The notes beneath the pieces were generated by a model. That model ran no database searches and was not told where the DNA came from. It saw nothing but the letters and a program-made list of their open reading frames with translations. A DNA stretch of 8,115 nt from assembly GCA_027016965.1 (NCBI GenBank), contig JALURI010000231.1, positions 1 to 8,115 on the forward strand, written 5' to 3'. Both the position numbers and the translations under genes were made by a program. Shown one piece after another: positions 1 to 6,711 of the stretch (position 1 is the stretch's first letter; each line of letters opens with the position of its first letter). This DNA is from Geoglobus sp. GTDB lineage: Archaea > Halobacteriota > Archaeoglobi > Archaeoglobales > Archaeoglobaceae.

Positions 1-65
1 TTAAACATTATCACTGCTTTTTTTACAGAATCTGAGTTTTTAACCAATCAGATCTGTTCATTGGC

Positions 66-97
66 AAAAAGTTTCAGTGAAAATGGCAGAAAACTTG
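66..97 (-). terminator. Putative T-tract terminator after the ferritin-like gene
   Basis: Read on the minus strand, the bases just past the ferritin-like stop codon contain three closely spaced T runs (TTTT, TTTT, TTTTT) without a strong hairpin. Archaeal RNA polymerase commonly terminates at oligo-U tracts of this kind. The rest of positions 1-102 holds no recognisable gene. A seven-T run on the plus strand at 18-24 could end a plus-strand transcript arriving from the left. Both are judged by base composition only. Confidence 0.4.
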
Positions 98-102
98 AAA
101 GA

Positions 103-579
103 TCACAGTATTCTGACTGTCTTGTCAGAGTGAGGCTCTACCATCCTGATGTGTCTTTCTTCATCGGATATCAATAGATCCATAGCTCTGTAAAATTCTT
201 CAGTTGAAAGATTGCTCTCTTTCAGAATATCAGGGTTGACATGCTGTTTCAGCCTTGTGTACAGATCTTTCACAACAATCTCATGCTCAAGAATTACCTT
301 GAATATCTCGTCTTCTTTCATTTTGCCGAAATAGAATCCTCTTTTTTCAAAGCTTTTCGACATGCTTTTCAAATCTACCCCCAGTTTTTTCCCCAGTTCT
401 TCAAGAAGAATTCGATGTCTTGTTGAATCCTTAATAATGGTGAATATTATTTCTCTTCCCTTATCACTCATGGATGTAATGTAAGCACTCCACTGGGATG
501 CCTCTTCAAATTGCGTTTCTATCCAGTATCCTCTACCCAGCAGATTTATGAGTTCATCTATTGTTATTTCGTTTGACAT
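103..579 (-). CDS. Ferritin-like (rubrerythrin-type) four-helix protein, function unknown
   Basis: This 158-residue protein has the look of a ferritin-like helical bundle: four helices with acidic and histidine residues at ferritin-like positions. Helix 1 carries E21, E25 and E26, helix 2 carries D51 and H55, helix 3 has E98-H99-E100, and helix 4 has a clear ExxH at E140/H143. The usual ExxH of helix 2 is altered, with serine (S52) where the metal-binding glutamate is expected, so the diiron site may be incomplete or rearranged. There is no signal peptide or membrane segment, so it is probably cytoplasmic. Family members bind iron or act in peroxide or oxygen defence, but no specific reaction can be assigned. 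It lies downstream of the exosome superoperon with its own TATA-like box about 27 bp before the ATG and no Shine-Dalgarno sequence, which suggests a separate leaderless transcript. The fold assignment comes from residue pattern alone. Confidence 0.6.
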   Translation of the reverse strand: MSNEITIDELINLLGRGYWIETQFEEASQWSAYITSMSDKGREIIFTIIKDSTRHRILLEELGKKLGVDLKSMSKSFEKRGFYFGKMKEDEIFKVILEHEIVVKDLYTRLKQHVNPDILKESNLSTEEFYRAMDLLISDEERHIRMVEPHSDKTVRIL

Positions 580-600
580 AGAATAAATCTAAATCTGACA

Positions 601-611
601 GATATTTAAAG
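601..611 (-). promoter_or_regulatory. TATA-like promoter element of the ferritin-like gene
   Basis: The minus strand reads CTTTAAATATC here, a good match to the archaeal TATA box. Its centre (about 606) is some 27 bp upstream of the ATG at 579, which places transcription initiation at or next to the start codon. No purine-rich ribosome binding site lies between them, consistent with a leaderless mRNA. The upstream BRE segment is not a strong consensus. Confidence 0.55.
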
Positions 612-619
612 TTATACTC

Positions 620-624
620 AAAAA
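620..624 (-). terminator. Possible oligo-T terminator of the exosome superoperon
   Basis: A run of five T residues on the minus strand begins 27 bp past the rpoP stop codon and sits just upstream of the TATA box of the next gene. Archaeal terminators often consist of such a tract. It is short, so some readthrough into the ferritin-like gene is possible. Confidence 0.35.
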
Positions 625-650
625 TGGTGATAAGACCTCTGAAAGCTGTT

Positions 651-794
651 TCAGATTGCCCTAACTCTCTTCTTCAGAGCAGGTGGTTTTGGTTTCATCA
701 CAACCCTGCTTCCGCACTTTGCACACTGTATCAGATTTCTTTCAGGATCAACATCCACTTCTGCGCCACAGTAAACGCATATGAAGACGCTCAT
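651..794 (-). CDS. rpoP: DNA-directed RNA polymerase subunit P (Rpo12/Rpb12-like)
   Basis: This 47-residue protein is the small zinc-binding subunit of archaeal RNA polymerase, the homologue of eukaryotic Rpb12. I translated it directly from the minus strand. Two CxxC knuckles, C6/C9 and C24/C27, form the zinc ribbon. The second lies in the segment QCAKCGSR, followed by a basic tail, as is typical of RpoP, and the length is normal for the family. Its ATG overlaps the TGA of the eL43 gene in an ATGA arrangement, which fits translational coupling. The eL43-RpoP pair at the end of the exosome superoperon is a conserved archaeal arrangement, which supports the call. It is the last gene of the block. 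No other in-frame start fits better. Confidence 0.93.
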   Translation of the reverse strand: MSVFICVYCGAEVDVDPERNLIQCAKCGSRVVMKPKPPALKKRVRAI

Positions 795-1057
795 AATCCT
801 CTACCTTTGCTTATCGCCTGCTCAACTATCTTCGCTGATGGAGAAACAGGGATGTATGCTCCACCTGCAAATTTATATCCACAGCTTCTACACTCCCAGA
901 TGGCTGTTCCGATTCTCTTCACAGCTTTCTTTCCGCATTTCCTGCAAACATACTTCTTTCTCTGAGCAGTTTCGATCTCAACAATGTTCTTTCTAACCCT
1001 TATTCCATATCTTGGTCCAAACCTGCCGGACATCTTAACCTTCTTGGTTCTCGGCAT
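791..1057 (-). CDS. rpl37ae: Large ribosomal subunit protein eL43 (L37Ae)
   Basis: The gene encodes an 88-residue zinc-ribbon protein of the large ribosomal subunit. The four zinc-binding cysteines are C38, C41, C56 and C59, in the contexts CRKCG and CRSCG. The SGRFGPRYG segment near residue 10 and the following arginine/lysine-rich stretch are characteristic of archaeal eL43. The ATG at 1057 is chosen because GAGGTG lies at a suitable distance upstream, at the end of rrp42. The methionine at residue 9 is a less likely alternative. Rrp42 ends 4 bp upstream and rpoP begins within the stop codon. It is co-transcribed with the exosome genes and ties ribosome synthesis to RNA processing. Its length is normal and nothing is missing. 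Confidence 0.95.
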   Translation of the reverse strand: MPRTKKVKMSGRFGPRYGIRVRKNIVEIETAQRKKYVCRKCGKKAVKRIGTAIWECRSCGYKFAGGAYIPVSPSAKIVEQAISKGRGL

Positions 1058-1061
1058 CTCG

Positions 1062-1847
1062 TCACACCTCTTTCAGCAGTTTCCTATTCTCCTTCGCCTT
1101 TCTTATGCTTGTATCTATTATCTCCATGAGCATTTTCTCGCTCATAAGATAGCTGCCACTTTTCTGGATGGCAACGATGTTGTCCTCGCTGTCTGTTGTT
1201 ATTGTTATAAAATTTTTCGACGCATACTCCTCATCCTTGCATGGGTCTACAACTCCATGGGTGCCTATCATCTGGGTTGTTATGGAAACAGGCAGATCCC
1301 TTACAGGCAGAGGAAAGTCCTCACCAATATCAAATCTTTCAGCAGGAACTATTGTAGTTAGCAATGCAGAAATTGCAGCAAGAGATGAGGCATCCATCAG
1401 ATTTCCATCATCATCAAGGGCATGTATGTCAATGAAAACAAGCCATACCTTTTCTCCTTCCTCAATGACAAGCTTTGACAGATCAACAGCCTCACTCTCC
1501 CTTATGCCCCTATCAACAACTCTTGCAAGCTCAACTGAATTTTCATCAGGCGGACCTGGCTCAAATGTCGGCGATGCAAGGGGAACAAGCTCTGCATTTG
1601 TTATGATTATGCCCTTATCAGGAGTGTCCGGAAAAGGTTCTCCAGGCTGCATTTTTATACCGACAATGACCTGGGTGTTTCCTATACTCACAAGAGCTGA
1701 CCCCTCAGCCTTTTCAATTATCCCGGTTTCTATCTCTATATTTCTGTACTCATCAAATGCCCTTCCGTCTATCCTTTCCCCATCTCTCAGCTTTCCGAGA
1801 ACGTAATCTCTTCTTATGTCAAGTATTATGTCATCATTCAACTTCAT
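1062..1847 (-). CDS. rrp42: Archaeal exosome subunit Rrp42 (non-catalytic RNase PH-like)
   Basis: Rrp42 is the structural partner of Rrp41. Three Rrp41-Rrp42 heterodimers form the hexameric RNase PH-like ring that degrades RNA phosphorolytically from the 3' end and can add tails in reverse. The 261-residue sequence has the family's N-terminal GERIDGR segment (23-29), the EKAEGSALV strand (45-53), the conserved NAELVPLASPTFEPGPPDE region (84-102) and LVIEEGEKVW (126-135). Where Rrp41 has the catalytic D-x5-D after VDP, this protein reads VDPCKDEEYASKNF without that pair, as expected for the inactive subunit. It overlaps rrp41 by 14 bp. The start is slightly uncertain: GAGGTGA abuts the ATG at 1847, a spacing that would suit the in-frame TTG two codons downstream (1841) better. 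The difference is only two residues. Confidence 0.95.
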   Translation of the reverse strand: MKLNDDIILDIRRDYVLGKLRDGERIDGRAFDEYRNIEIETGIIEKAEGSALVSIGNTQVIVGIKMQPGEPFPDTPDKGIIITNAELVPLASPTFEPGPPDENSVELARVVDRGIRESEAVDLSKLVIEEGEKVWLVFIDIHALDDDGNLMDASSLAAISALLTTIVPAERFDIGEDFPLPVRDLPVSITTQMIGTHGVVDPCKDEEYASKNFITITTDSEDNIVAIQKSGSYLMSEKMLMEIIDTSIRKAKENRKLLKEV

Positions 1848-2586
1848 TCACCTCTTCCCCACTTTCAATGATGTATCTTGTCTTTATCGCTTCCTTCTGC
1901 ATTTCATAAATTTTCATGGCACCTCTCTTTGCCATTTCAAGAGCCTTAACGAACTCATCTCTCGAAACCCTTCCATCCATCTGCAGCAAAGCAATGGACT
2001 CAATTCTGTCGTTTCTTATAAAAAATGCAAAGGGAATGTCAGCCTGCCCGTAATTATCCTCCTCCTTCATTGGATCAACCACAAGCACATCATCAACCTT
2101 TGCAACAGCAACACTGGATATCATTCCCTTCATGGGCACACCTGCATCCACTAAAGCCACACTTGAAGCATTGAGGCATGCGGTTCTGCTTCCTGCATCA
2201 GCCTGCAGAACCTCAACGAAAATGTCAATTCCACTTCTGGGAAACAGCTCTTTCATGACAGTGGCTTCAATTGCCTCCCTGCTCACCTTGGATATCTCAA
2301 CACTCCTTCTGTCAGGACCCGGTCTTTTTCTTTCTTCTACACTGAAAGGAGCCATGTTATATCTATATCTGACCACAGCTTTAGTTGGATCAGCCAGATG
2401 TCTTGGATGGACCTCTCTTGGTCCGAAAACAGCTGCAACAACCTTATTTTTCCCCATCTCAAGGTAGCATGACCCATCAGCTCTTTTTAGCACACCAACT
2501 TTCATCTTTATCGGTCTCAGATCTTCAAATCTCCTACCATCGAGCCTTTTACCATCAACTATCAGCTTAATCTCTTCACTGCTCAT
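1834..2586 (-). CDS. rrp41: Archaeal exosome catalytic subunit Rrp41 (RNase PH-like)
   Basis: Rrp41 carries the phosphorolytic active site of the archaeal exosome: it cleaves RNA from the 3' end using phosphate, releasing nucleoside diphosphates, and polymerises in reverse. In this 250-residue protein the expected residues are all present. D177 and D183, in [12 protein letters not shown], match the catalytic aspartates. GSRTA (132-136) forms the phosphate-binding loop. R93 and R94, in [12 protein letters not shown], match the RNA-binding arginines. The N-terminal KRLDGRR segment is also typical. The start overlaps the end of rrp4 by 11 bp and is preceded by GGGTGA within rrp4. The 3' end overlaps rrp42 by 14 bp, so the obligate ring partners are probably translationally coupled. 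All catalytic features are intact, so activity is expected. Confidence 0.97.
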   Translation of the reverse strand: MSSEEIKLIVDGKRLDGRRFEDLRPIKMKVGVLKRADGSCYLEMGKNKVVAAVFGPREVHPRHLADPTKAVVRYRYNMAPFSVEERKRPGPDRRSVEISKVSREAIEATVMKELFPRSGIDIFVEVLQADAGSRTACLNASSVALVDAGVPMKGMISSVAVAKVDDVLVVDPMKEEDNYGQADIPFAFFIRNDRIESIALLQMDGRVSRDEFVKALEMAKRGAMKIYEMQKEAIKTRYIIESGEEVNEVE

Positions 2587-3253
2587 TCAATTCACCCTTC
2601 TTTCTTTTCACAAACTCGGTTATCCTGTCAGTGAGCCCGTCTGTATGGGCTTCTGACTCGATTATGTAAATAGACTCTTCTACAATATTTACTTTCCTTC
2701 TGTCACCGCTAACCCATATCAATCCATTCTTCCCAACAACTATCTGCACACCAAGCTCTGTCTTGAACATTTTTATCATGCTACCCTTTTTGCCTATCAC
2801 TCTTGGAACCCTTGCAGGATTTATTCCAATGATCCTTCCAAATCTCACCGCCCTGCACATTCTGTCCTTCATTGTTAGCGTCACCTTCATTTTCGGATCT
2901 ATGTTCATGACCTTTCCAATAATCACATCATCAATGTCAAGGACATCATTTGGCTTTTTATTTGGTCTCATTTCAGGATTCTCTGAAACAGGCAGAAAAC
3001 CCTGATAGGGCGAGTTTATGTCAACAACCCACCCGTTTGCTGTTACCTCCCTAACAACACCGATTACAACATCCCCTACCGAGGGAATGTACTTGCCCTT
3101 GAGAGGGATGACCCTGACAGATGTATCTGTTCTGTCAAGCAAACCCAGAAATTTTGCATAAACCTTACCATTTTCAATATATGTGCCACTGCCTGCAACC
3201 TTTGGATTTGATGCAAGCAATTCTCCAGGCAGAACTATGGGTCTTGATGCCAT
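2576..3253 (-). CDS. rrp4: Archaeal exosome RNA-binding cap subunit Rrp4
   Basis: Rrp4 forms part of the trimeric cap that sits on the Rrp41-Rrp42 ring, binds substrate RNA and feeds it to the central pore. The 225-residue protein shows the three expected domains. An N-terminal domain (about 1-55) begins with the family signature [10 protein letters not shown]. An S1 domain (about 58-128) includes [20 protein letters not shown] domain (about 140-200) has the GxxG loop GKKG at 154-157. The ATG is preceded by GGGGGTGA at good spacing. The gene lies 4 bp after the SBDS stop and overlaps rrp41 by 11 bp. The alternative cap protein Csl4 and the exosome-associated DnaG-like protein are not encoded in this window, as is usual for this neighbourhood. 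Confidence 0.96.
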   Translation of the reverse strand: MASRPIVLPGELLASNPKVAGSGTYIENGKVYAKFLGLLDRTDTSVRVIPLKGKYIPSVGDVVIGVVREVTANGWVVDINSPYQGFLPVSENPEMRPNKKPNDVLDIDDVIIGKVMNIDPKMKVTLTMKDRMCRAVRFGRIIGINPARVPRVIGKKGSMIKMFKTELGVQIVVGKNGLIWVSGDRRKVNIVEESIYIIESEAHTDGLTDRITEFVKRKKGELNEQ

Positions 3254-3257
3254 TAAA

Positions 3258-3959
3258 TCACCCCCTTTTCAGAATTTTTGTCATGGCTTCTCCCTTTGTG
3301 ACCTTTCCAAGCAGATCCATGAGATCGCCCTGCATGCCTGCCGGAATTCTCATTACGCATATCCAGCTTCCGTCTCTCTGCCACTCTTCTTTAAGAACAT
3401 TTCCAAAGTTGTAAAGAGCGGAAATGGCTTTTCCGGTATAGTTTGGTGGAACCTTTATGGCAATGTCAATTTCCTCAAACTTCAGGGGGAGTATTGGCTT
3501 TATTGCTTTAACTATCTCTCTTGCCTGAGCTTCCACAGGCTTGAAAATGTCTATATTGATTCTTGCCTGCTCAAGAGCTGATTCAATCCTTGAATATGTG
3601 TGGGGGGCGTTTGTTCTTGGATCTATTGCATTCCTTCTTATGTATTCAATGATCTGTTTCCTCTTTTGCTCGAGCATCTCCTTTCTCTGTTCTGCAGTTA
3701 TCTGAACATCTCCTTCGAGGATTATTCTCTTTATTATCTCCTTTATATCCCTCGTATTGAAGATTTTTTCAAGGTCCTGAGCCGATACCCTGTCACCTTT
3801 TTTTGCATCGTGAAATATTTCCTCGACAGCAACCAGTTCTTCGAAATCCACTTCCTTACTCTCTTTCAGGTCTCTTGCCAGATATGGATCAACCAGAACT
3901 TCAAAATTCTCTCCACCTTTTTTCAGCCTTGCAATTACTGCTTTCTCTAAGGAAACCAT
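3258..3959 (-). CDS. Ribosome maturation protein SBDS (Sdo1 homologue)
   Basis: This is the archaeal orthologue of human SBDS/yeast Sdo1, which in eukaryotes works with the EFL1 GTPase to release the anti-association factor (eIF6) from new 60S subunits. The 233-residue length and three-domain plan fit. The N-terminal FYSH domain (about 1-85) includes ILEGDVQIT (80-88). The central helical domain (about 90-160) contains the family signature [10 protein letters not shown] (112-121). The C-terminal ferredoxin-like domain (about 163-233) follows. A GGGGAG ribosome binding site precedes the ATG at 3959 with usual spacing. The gene is separated from psmA by 14 bp and from rrp4 by 4 bp. Its fixed place beside exosome genes is a long-known hint that archaeal SBDS may also relate to RNA processing; that link is inferred from context. 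Confidence 0.95.
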   Translation of the reverse strand: MVSLEKAVIARLKKGGENFEVLVDPYLARDLKESKEVDFEELVAVEEIFHDAKKGDRVSAQDLEKIFNTRDIKEIIKRIILEGDVQITAEQRKEMLEQKRKQIIEYIRRNAIDPRTNAPHTYSRIESALEQARINIDIFKPVEAQAREIVKAIKPILPLKFEEIDIAIKVPPNYTGKAISALYNFGNVLKEEWQRDGSWICVMRIPAGMQGDLMDLLGKVTKGEAMTKILKRG

Positions 3960-3973
3960 TGAGCTCCCCCCGA

Positions 3974-4711
3974 TTAAGAGAGCTCTCTCTTGAGAACTTC
4001 ATTTGCCTTCTCTATGTAACCGGAAAGAGCATCAGTTTCAAGCAATTTGAATGTTTTGTCATCAACTCTCACTATTCCAAGTTCAACACTACCAGGACTG
4101 AGGAGAGCGTTTATAACCTTACCCATCGCAACAAGCCCTAAGTGTATTGCCTCATCAAGGCTCATGTCATCTCTATATTCCTTTTCAAAGTATTCCATAA
4201 CCTTCTGTCTTTCATAACCTATGGCAGTTGCCTTGTATTCAAGCAGTGCACCGCTTGGATCTGTTTCAAATAACTTTGGTTCATTATCTACTCCAGCAAT
4301 AAGCAGTGAAACGCCAAATGGTCTCACACCACCAAACTGGGTGTACTGCTGCTTGAAATCACAGATCTTTCTTGCAAGCTCTTTCACGCCAATTGGCTCG
4401 TCAAATGTGAGCCTGTTTATCTGCGCCTCAAGCCTTGCCCTTGCAACCAGAACCCTTGCATCCGCAACCAAACCAGACGTTGCGGCGCAGATGTGATCGT
4501 CAATCTTGTAAACCTTCTCAATTGTATCTGATTCAAGCAATCTGCTTCCCACTCTCTTATCTGCAATAACAACAATTCCTTCCTTAGTTTTGATTCCTAT
4601 AGCTGTAGCTCCTCTTTTTACAGCCTCTCTTGCATATTCAACCTGATAGAGCCTCCCATCAGGACTGAAGATTGTAATCGCTCTATCATATCCCATCTGC
4701 GGAATTTGCAT
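3974..4711 (-). CDS. psmA: Proteasome subunit alpha
   Basis: This gene encodes the alpha subunit of the archaeal 20S proteasome. Seven copies form each outer ring, gate entry to the chamber and dock the PAN or Cdc48 ATPases. The 245-residue protein has the gating motif Y8-D9-R10, the alpha-subunit signature [17 protein letters not shown] starting at residue 15, and [11 protein letters not shown] in the middle. As expected for an alpha subunit, there is no propeptide and no N-terminal catalytic threonine. A strong GGAGGTG ribosome binding site lies 7 bp before the ATG, inside pop5. The gene overlaps pop5 by 26 bp, the longest overlap in the block. The catalytic beta subunit is not in this window. 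Placing proteasome alpha among RNA-processing genes is a conserved feature of the archaeal exosome superoperon. Confidence 0.97.
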   Translation of the reverse strand: MQIPQMGYDRAITIFSPDGRLYQVEYAREAVKRGATAIGIKTKEGIVVIADKRVGSRLLESDTIEKVYKIDDHICAATSGLVADARVLVARARLEAQINRLTFDEPIGVKELARKICDFKQQYTQFGGVRPFGVSLLIAGVDNEPKLFETDPSGALLEYKATAIGYERQKVMEYFEKEYRDDMSLDEAIHLGLVAMGKVINALLSPGSVELGIVRVDDKTFKLLETDALSGYIEKANEVLKRELS

Positions 4712-5042
4712 TTTCCAACACCTCCAGATATTTCTTTCTGCAACTTTTTATCGTGCCAGCGACTCCAAGAATCACAGGAATCACATCCTGCCCGTTTATC
4801 TTTTTTATCAGGGTAAGTGCTATTTTTACTTTATTGAGTTCATCATGGGAACACATGATCATTCCCTTCCCATCTCTGAACCCCATCAGCTTCACCGCTG
4901 GACCTTCAAGCTCTCCAAAGAGCTTCAAGAGTGATGAACTTAGAGCTTCCCTTACCTTTTCAACCTCAACTGGTTTGGCTGAGATAATTTGAAAGGCAAT
5001 ATATCTTTTTCTCTTCCTGAGTGAAGGAGGCAGGAGTTTCAT
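4686..5042 (-). CDS. rnp2: Ribonuclease P protein component 2 (Pop5)
   Basis: Pop5 is a protein subunit of archaeal RNase P. It pairs with Rpp30 to activate the catalytic RNA for removing 5' leaders from precursor tRNAs. The 118-residue protein has the usual archaeal length and an alpha-beta fold. It starts with a basic LPPSLRKRKRYIAF segment (residues 4-17) and carries the diagnostic GTIKSCRKKYL motif at 96-106. The gene starts in an ATGA overlap with the stop of the Rpp30 gene, so the two partner proteins are probably made by coupled translation. The ribosome binding site is weak, which also fits coupling. It overlaps psmA by 26 bp. The other partner pair, Rpp21 and Rpp29, is not encoded here. 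Confidence 0.94.
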   Translation of the reverse strand: MKLLPPSLRKRKRYIAFQIISAKPVEVEKVREALSSSLLKLFGELEGPAVKLMGFRDGKGMIMCSHDELNKVKIALTLIKKINGQDVIPVILGVAGTIKSCRKKYLEVLENANSADGI

Positions 5043-5617
5043 ATCAGCTCAACACCATCCATTATGTATTTCTTATCAAAAAATCTCCTGTGAAGTCTTT
5101 CAGCCCAGTACTCTGCTCTTTTGATGTCTGCACCGAAAAAAGAGAAGAGCTCATAAATCTGTTTCTTCGGCCTCATCTCGTAAAAGCTTCCTGCTCCACT
5201 TGTCAGAATAAAGGGTGTGTCAAACCTCTTTATTACTCTAAAAACTGTTCTGAGCTCATGGGCAAGTCCAATCATTTTTCTCCCCTCAGCACAAAGCAGG
5301 TTTCCCAGAGATATTTCAATAAAAACATCCTTCTCTTTGGCAAGCTTGAATGTTGTGTAGTCCAATCTCCTTTCAGGGAAGTCAAGGATCACATCAACTT
5401 TTTTCCTCATCACAGCGTATCTGTTTACCTCTTCTCTCCCGCTCATTACACCAACAAATCCATCTACATTTCTGAGCTTTGCTCTAAGTTCCTTTGAACT
5501 TTCGGCCTTTACTTCACATCCCTGAATGTTCCTCTGGGTCAGATCACCAAAAACGATGTACTTATCAAATCCAAAATCAAATTCCCGGCTGTAATCGAAT
5601 CTTATGAAGTCAATCAT
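5039..5617 (-). CDS. rnp3: Ribonuclease P protein component 3 (Rpp30)
   Basis: Rpp30 is the TIM-barrel-like protein that forms a heterotetramer with Pop5 in archaeal RNase P. At 192 residues it is slightly short but within the archaeal range. Segments that fit the family are DVILDFPERRLDYTTFKLAKE in the middle (interrupted barrel strand plus helix), VFIEISLGNLL and the C-terminal FILTSGAGSFYEMRPKKQ. The call is also supported by its position immediately before pop5. The ATG at 5617 is the only possible start: going upstream in frame, the first stop comes four codons before it. GGGG lies almost directly against the ATG, too close for ordinary Shine-Dalgarno pairing. Its 8-bp overlap with the preceding gene suggests that translation is coupled instead. 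It ends in an ATGA overlap with pop5. Confidence 0.9.
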   Translation of the reverse strand: MIDFIRFDYSREFDFGFDKYIVFGDLTQRNIQGCEVKAESSKELRAKLRNVDGFVGVMSGREEVNRYAVMRKKVDVILDFPERRLDYTTFKLAKEKDVFIEISLGNLLCAEGRKMIGLAHELRTVFRVIKRFDTPFILTSGAGSFYEMRPKKQIYELFSFFGADIKRAEYWAERLHRRFFDKKYIMDGVELI

Positions 5618-6047
5618 ACCCCTGAGAAATTAACCTTTCTGCAAATTCAAGAATTTTTTCCCTTCTGAATGGATAAGTGACAAGCTTTACTCTCACCATT
5701 ACTGAATCTCCGCCTGATGAAAACTCAATCTTTCCCAGAAAAGCAGACTGTTTGTCGATTCTTAGATGGAGAACACCCTCTTCATCAATCAAATCGTCCA
5801 GAAACTCAAGCACAATATCTTTTTCATCTACAAGTTTTCCCATGAGGTTGTTCCAGAAATCTCTTATCTCTCTTTTTTTTCTGAGGTGAACCTCAAGAAA
5901 CTTGATGGGATTTCCATAGTGTCCTGTGGCATTGGTTATCTCAATATGGAATTCAAAAGGCACAAGGGTCTCAATCGCTTTGACTACCTTTTCAGGATCC
6001 TCTGTTGTGTAACATATGGTAGAAATTGTTATTCCGTCAATTTTCAT
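5610..6047 (-). CDS. COG1325-type RNA-binding protein (predicted exosome-associated)
   Basis: This 145-residue protein belongs to the archaeal family once predicted to be an additional exosome subunit because it is always found in this superoperon. Features that fit are the TGHYGNPI segment (41-48), the long acidic middle helix EFLDDLIDEEG (81-91) and HLRIDKQSAFLG (94-105). The likely fold is a compact alpha/beta RNA-binding domain; no catalytic motif is visible. Its biochemical role is unproven: it was not needed to reconstitute the core archaeal exosome, as far as I recall. The ATG at 6047 has no clear ribosome binding site; only 12 mostly A/T bases separate it from the eL15 stop codon. It overlaps the Rpp30 gene by 8 bp, so an RNase P-related role is as plausible as an exosome one. 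Confidence 0.85.
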   Translation of the reverse strand: MKIDGITISTICYTTEDPEKVVKAIETLVPFEFHIEITNATGHYGNPIKFLEVHLRKKREIRDFWNNLMGKLVDEKDIVLEFLDDLIDEEGVLHLRIDKQSAFLGKIEFSSGGDSVMVRVKLVTYPFRREKILEFAERLISQGYD

Positions 6048-6059
6048 AAAATTTTGGAA

Positions 6060-6635
6060 TTATTTTCTGAAATTGGATCTGTGGCTTGGTCTTGCCTTCT
6101 CTGCTCCTCTCCCTTTTCTCCTGAGTCCTCTCGATTTCCTTCCTGTTGAGGTAAGTCCTCTGAAAACTCTACCCCTCTGCTTTACAATTCCTGAAAGATT
6201 TTTATCGTTGAGAATTGCAGGATGAGCTCTATCAATCAATATAACTTCAAACCATTTGTGTCTGCCATCCTCTCCGACCCAGTAGGAGTTCAGCACTTCC
6301 ATGTTGGGATACTTTCTTGCAGCTCTTTCCTCGGCAATCCACTGAAGGCTTTTCTTTGGTGTGAGCCTTGATACCACCAGGCTCTTTGTCTTCCTTCCCT
6401 TGTTGGGTCTACTTGCTCTTCTACCTCCTCTTCTTATTCTCACTCTGACAACAATAATTCCTTTCTTAGCTTTATAACCCAAAGCTCTCGCTCTATCAAG
6501 CCTTGTTGGCTTCTCAACTCTTACCACAGCAGGCTCTCTTCTCCATTTCTGCAGTCTTTCCCACATCAGCTCTCCAACATAGCCATCCCAGGGGTTTTTC
6601 CATGCTTCTCTGATGTATGCATAGGCAGATTTCAT
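6060..6635 (-). CDS. rpl15e: Large ribosomal subunit protein eL15 (L15e)
   Basis: eL15 is a basic structural protein of the large ribosomal subunit, bound to 23S rRNA. The 191-residue sequence has clear family signatures: [13 protein letters not shown] (7-19), [16 protein letters not shown] (45-60), the arginine-rich [16 protein letters not shown] stretch (66-81), [14 protein letters not shown] (98-111) and [13 protein letters not shown] (116-128). The basic, flexible C-terminus ([12 protein letters not shown]) is also typical. The start at 6635 is preceded by a good GGAGGG ribosome binding site with suitable spacing. It is the first gene of the exosome superoperon in this window: a TATA-like box lies about 50 bp upstream of its start and the next gene upstream runs the other way. 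Ribosomal protein expression and RNA processing therefore probably share one promoter. Confidence 0.96.
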   Translation of the reverse strand: MKSAYAYIREAWKNPWDGYVGELMWERLQKWRREPAVVRVEKPTRLDRARALGYKAKKGIIVVRVRIRRGGRRASRPNKGRKTKSLVVSRLTPKKSLQWIAEERAARKYPNMEVLNSYWVGEDGRHKWFEVILIDRAHPAILNDKNLSGIVKQRGRVFRGLTSTGRKSRGLRRKGRGAEKARPSHRSNFRK

Positions 6636-6640
6636 TTTTA

Positions 6641-6648
6641 ACCCTCCG
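6641..6648 (-). promoter_or_regulatory. Shine-Dalgarno site of the eL15 gene
   Basis: The minus strand reads GGAGGG shortly before the eL15 ATG, the strongest ribosome binding site at the head of the operon and at normal spacing. It supports the ATG at 6635 as the true start and implies a leadered mRNA, in contrast to the ferritin-like gene at the far end. Confidence 0.7.
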
Positions 6649-6680
6649 TTAGCGCGATTGCTCTTCCTGTCACTTATGGC

Positions 6681-6695
6681 TTAATAAATATATCG
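6681..6695 (-). promoter_or_regulatory. TATA-like promoter of the exosome superoperon
   Basis: The minus strand reads ATATATTTATTAA here, an A/T-only block in otherwise mixed sequence. Initiation about 26 bp downstream of its centre would fall near 6661, giving a 5' leader of roughly 25 nt that contains the GGAGGG ribosome binding site of the eL15 gene. The block is nearly symmetric in A/T content and could in principle bind TBP in either orientation. No transcript data are available to me. Confidence 0.5.
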
Positions 6696-6711
6696 GAGGC
6701 GAAGAAATTCA

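Noticed and set aside
1..102. A possible end of another gene or a small RNA at the left edge.
   Set aside because: No open frame of useful length, no promoter-plus-structure combination; only T runs consistent with termination.
1391..1420. On the minus strand, ATGATGA followed by CTGA resembles the C and D boxes of a guide sRNA.
   Set aside because: The boxes are too close for a guide, and the sequence is explained by the conserved Rrp42 coding segment ALDDDGNLMDAS.
1168..1806. Long plus-strand open frame of 212 codons opposite rrp42.
   Set aside because: It is the antisense shadow of a gene with strong family signatures; its serine/threonine/phenylalanine-rich translation resembles no protein I know.
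5021..5497. Plus-strand open frame of 158 codons opposite the Rpp30 gene.
   Set aside because: Antisense to a well-supported gene, no good ribosome binding site, and no recognisable domain.
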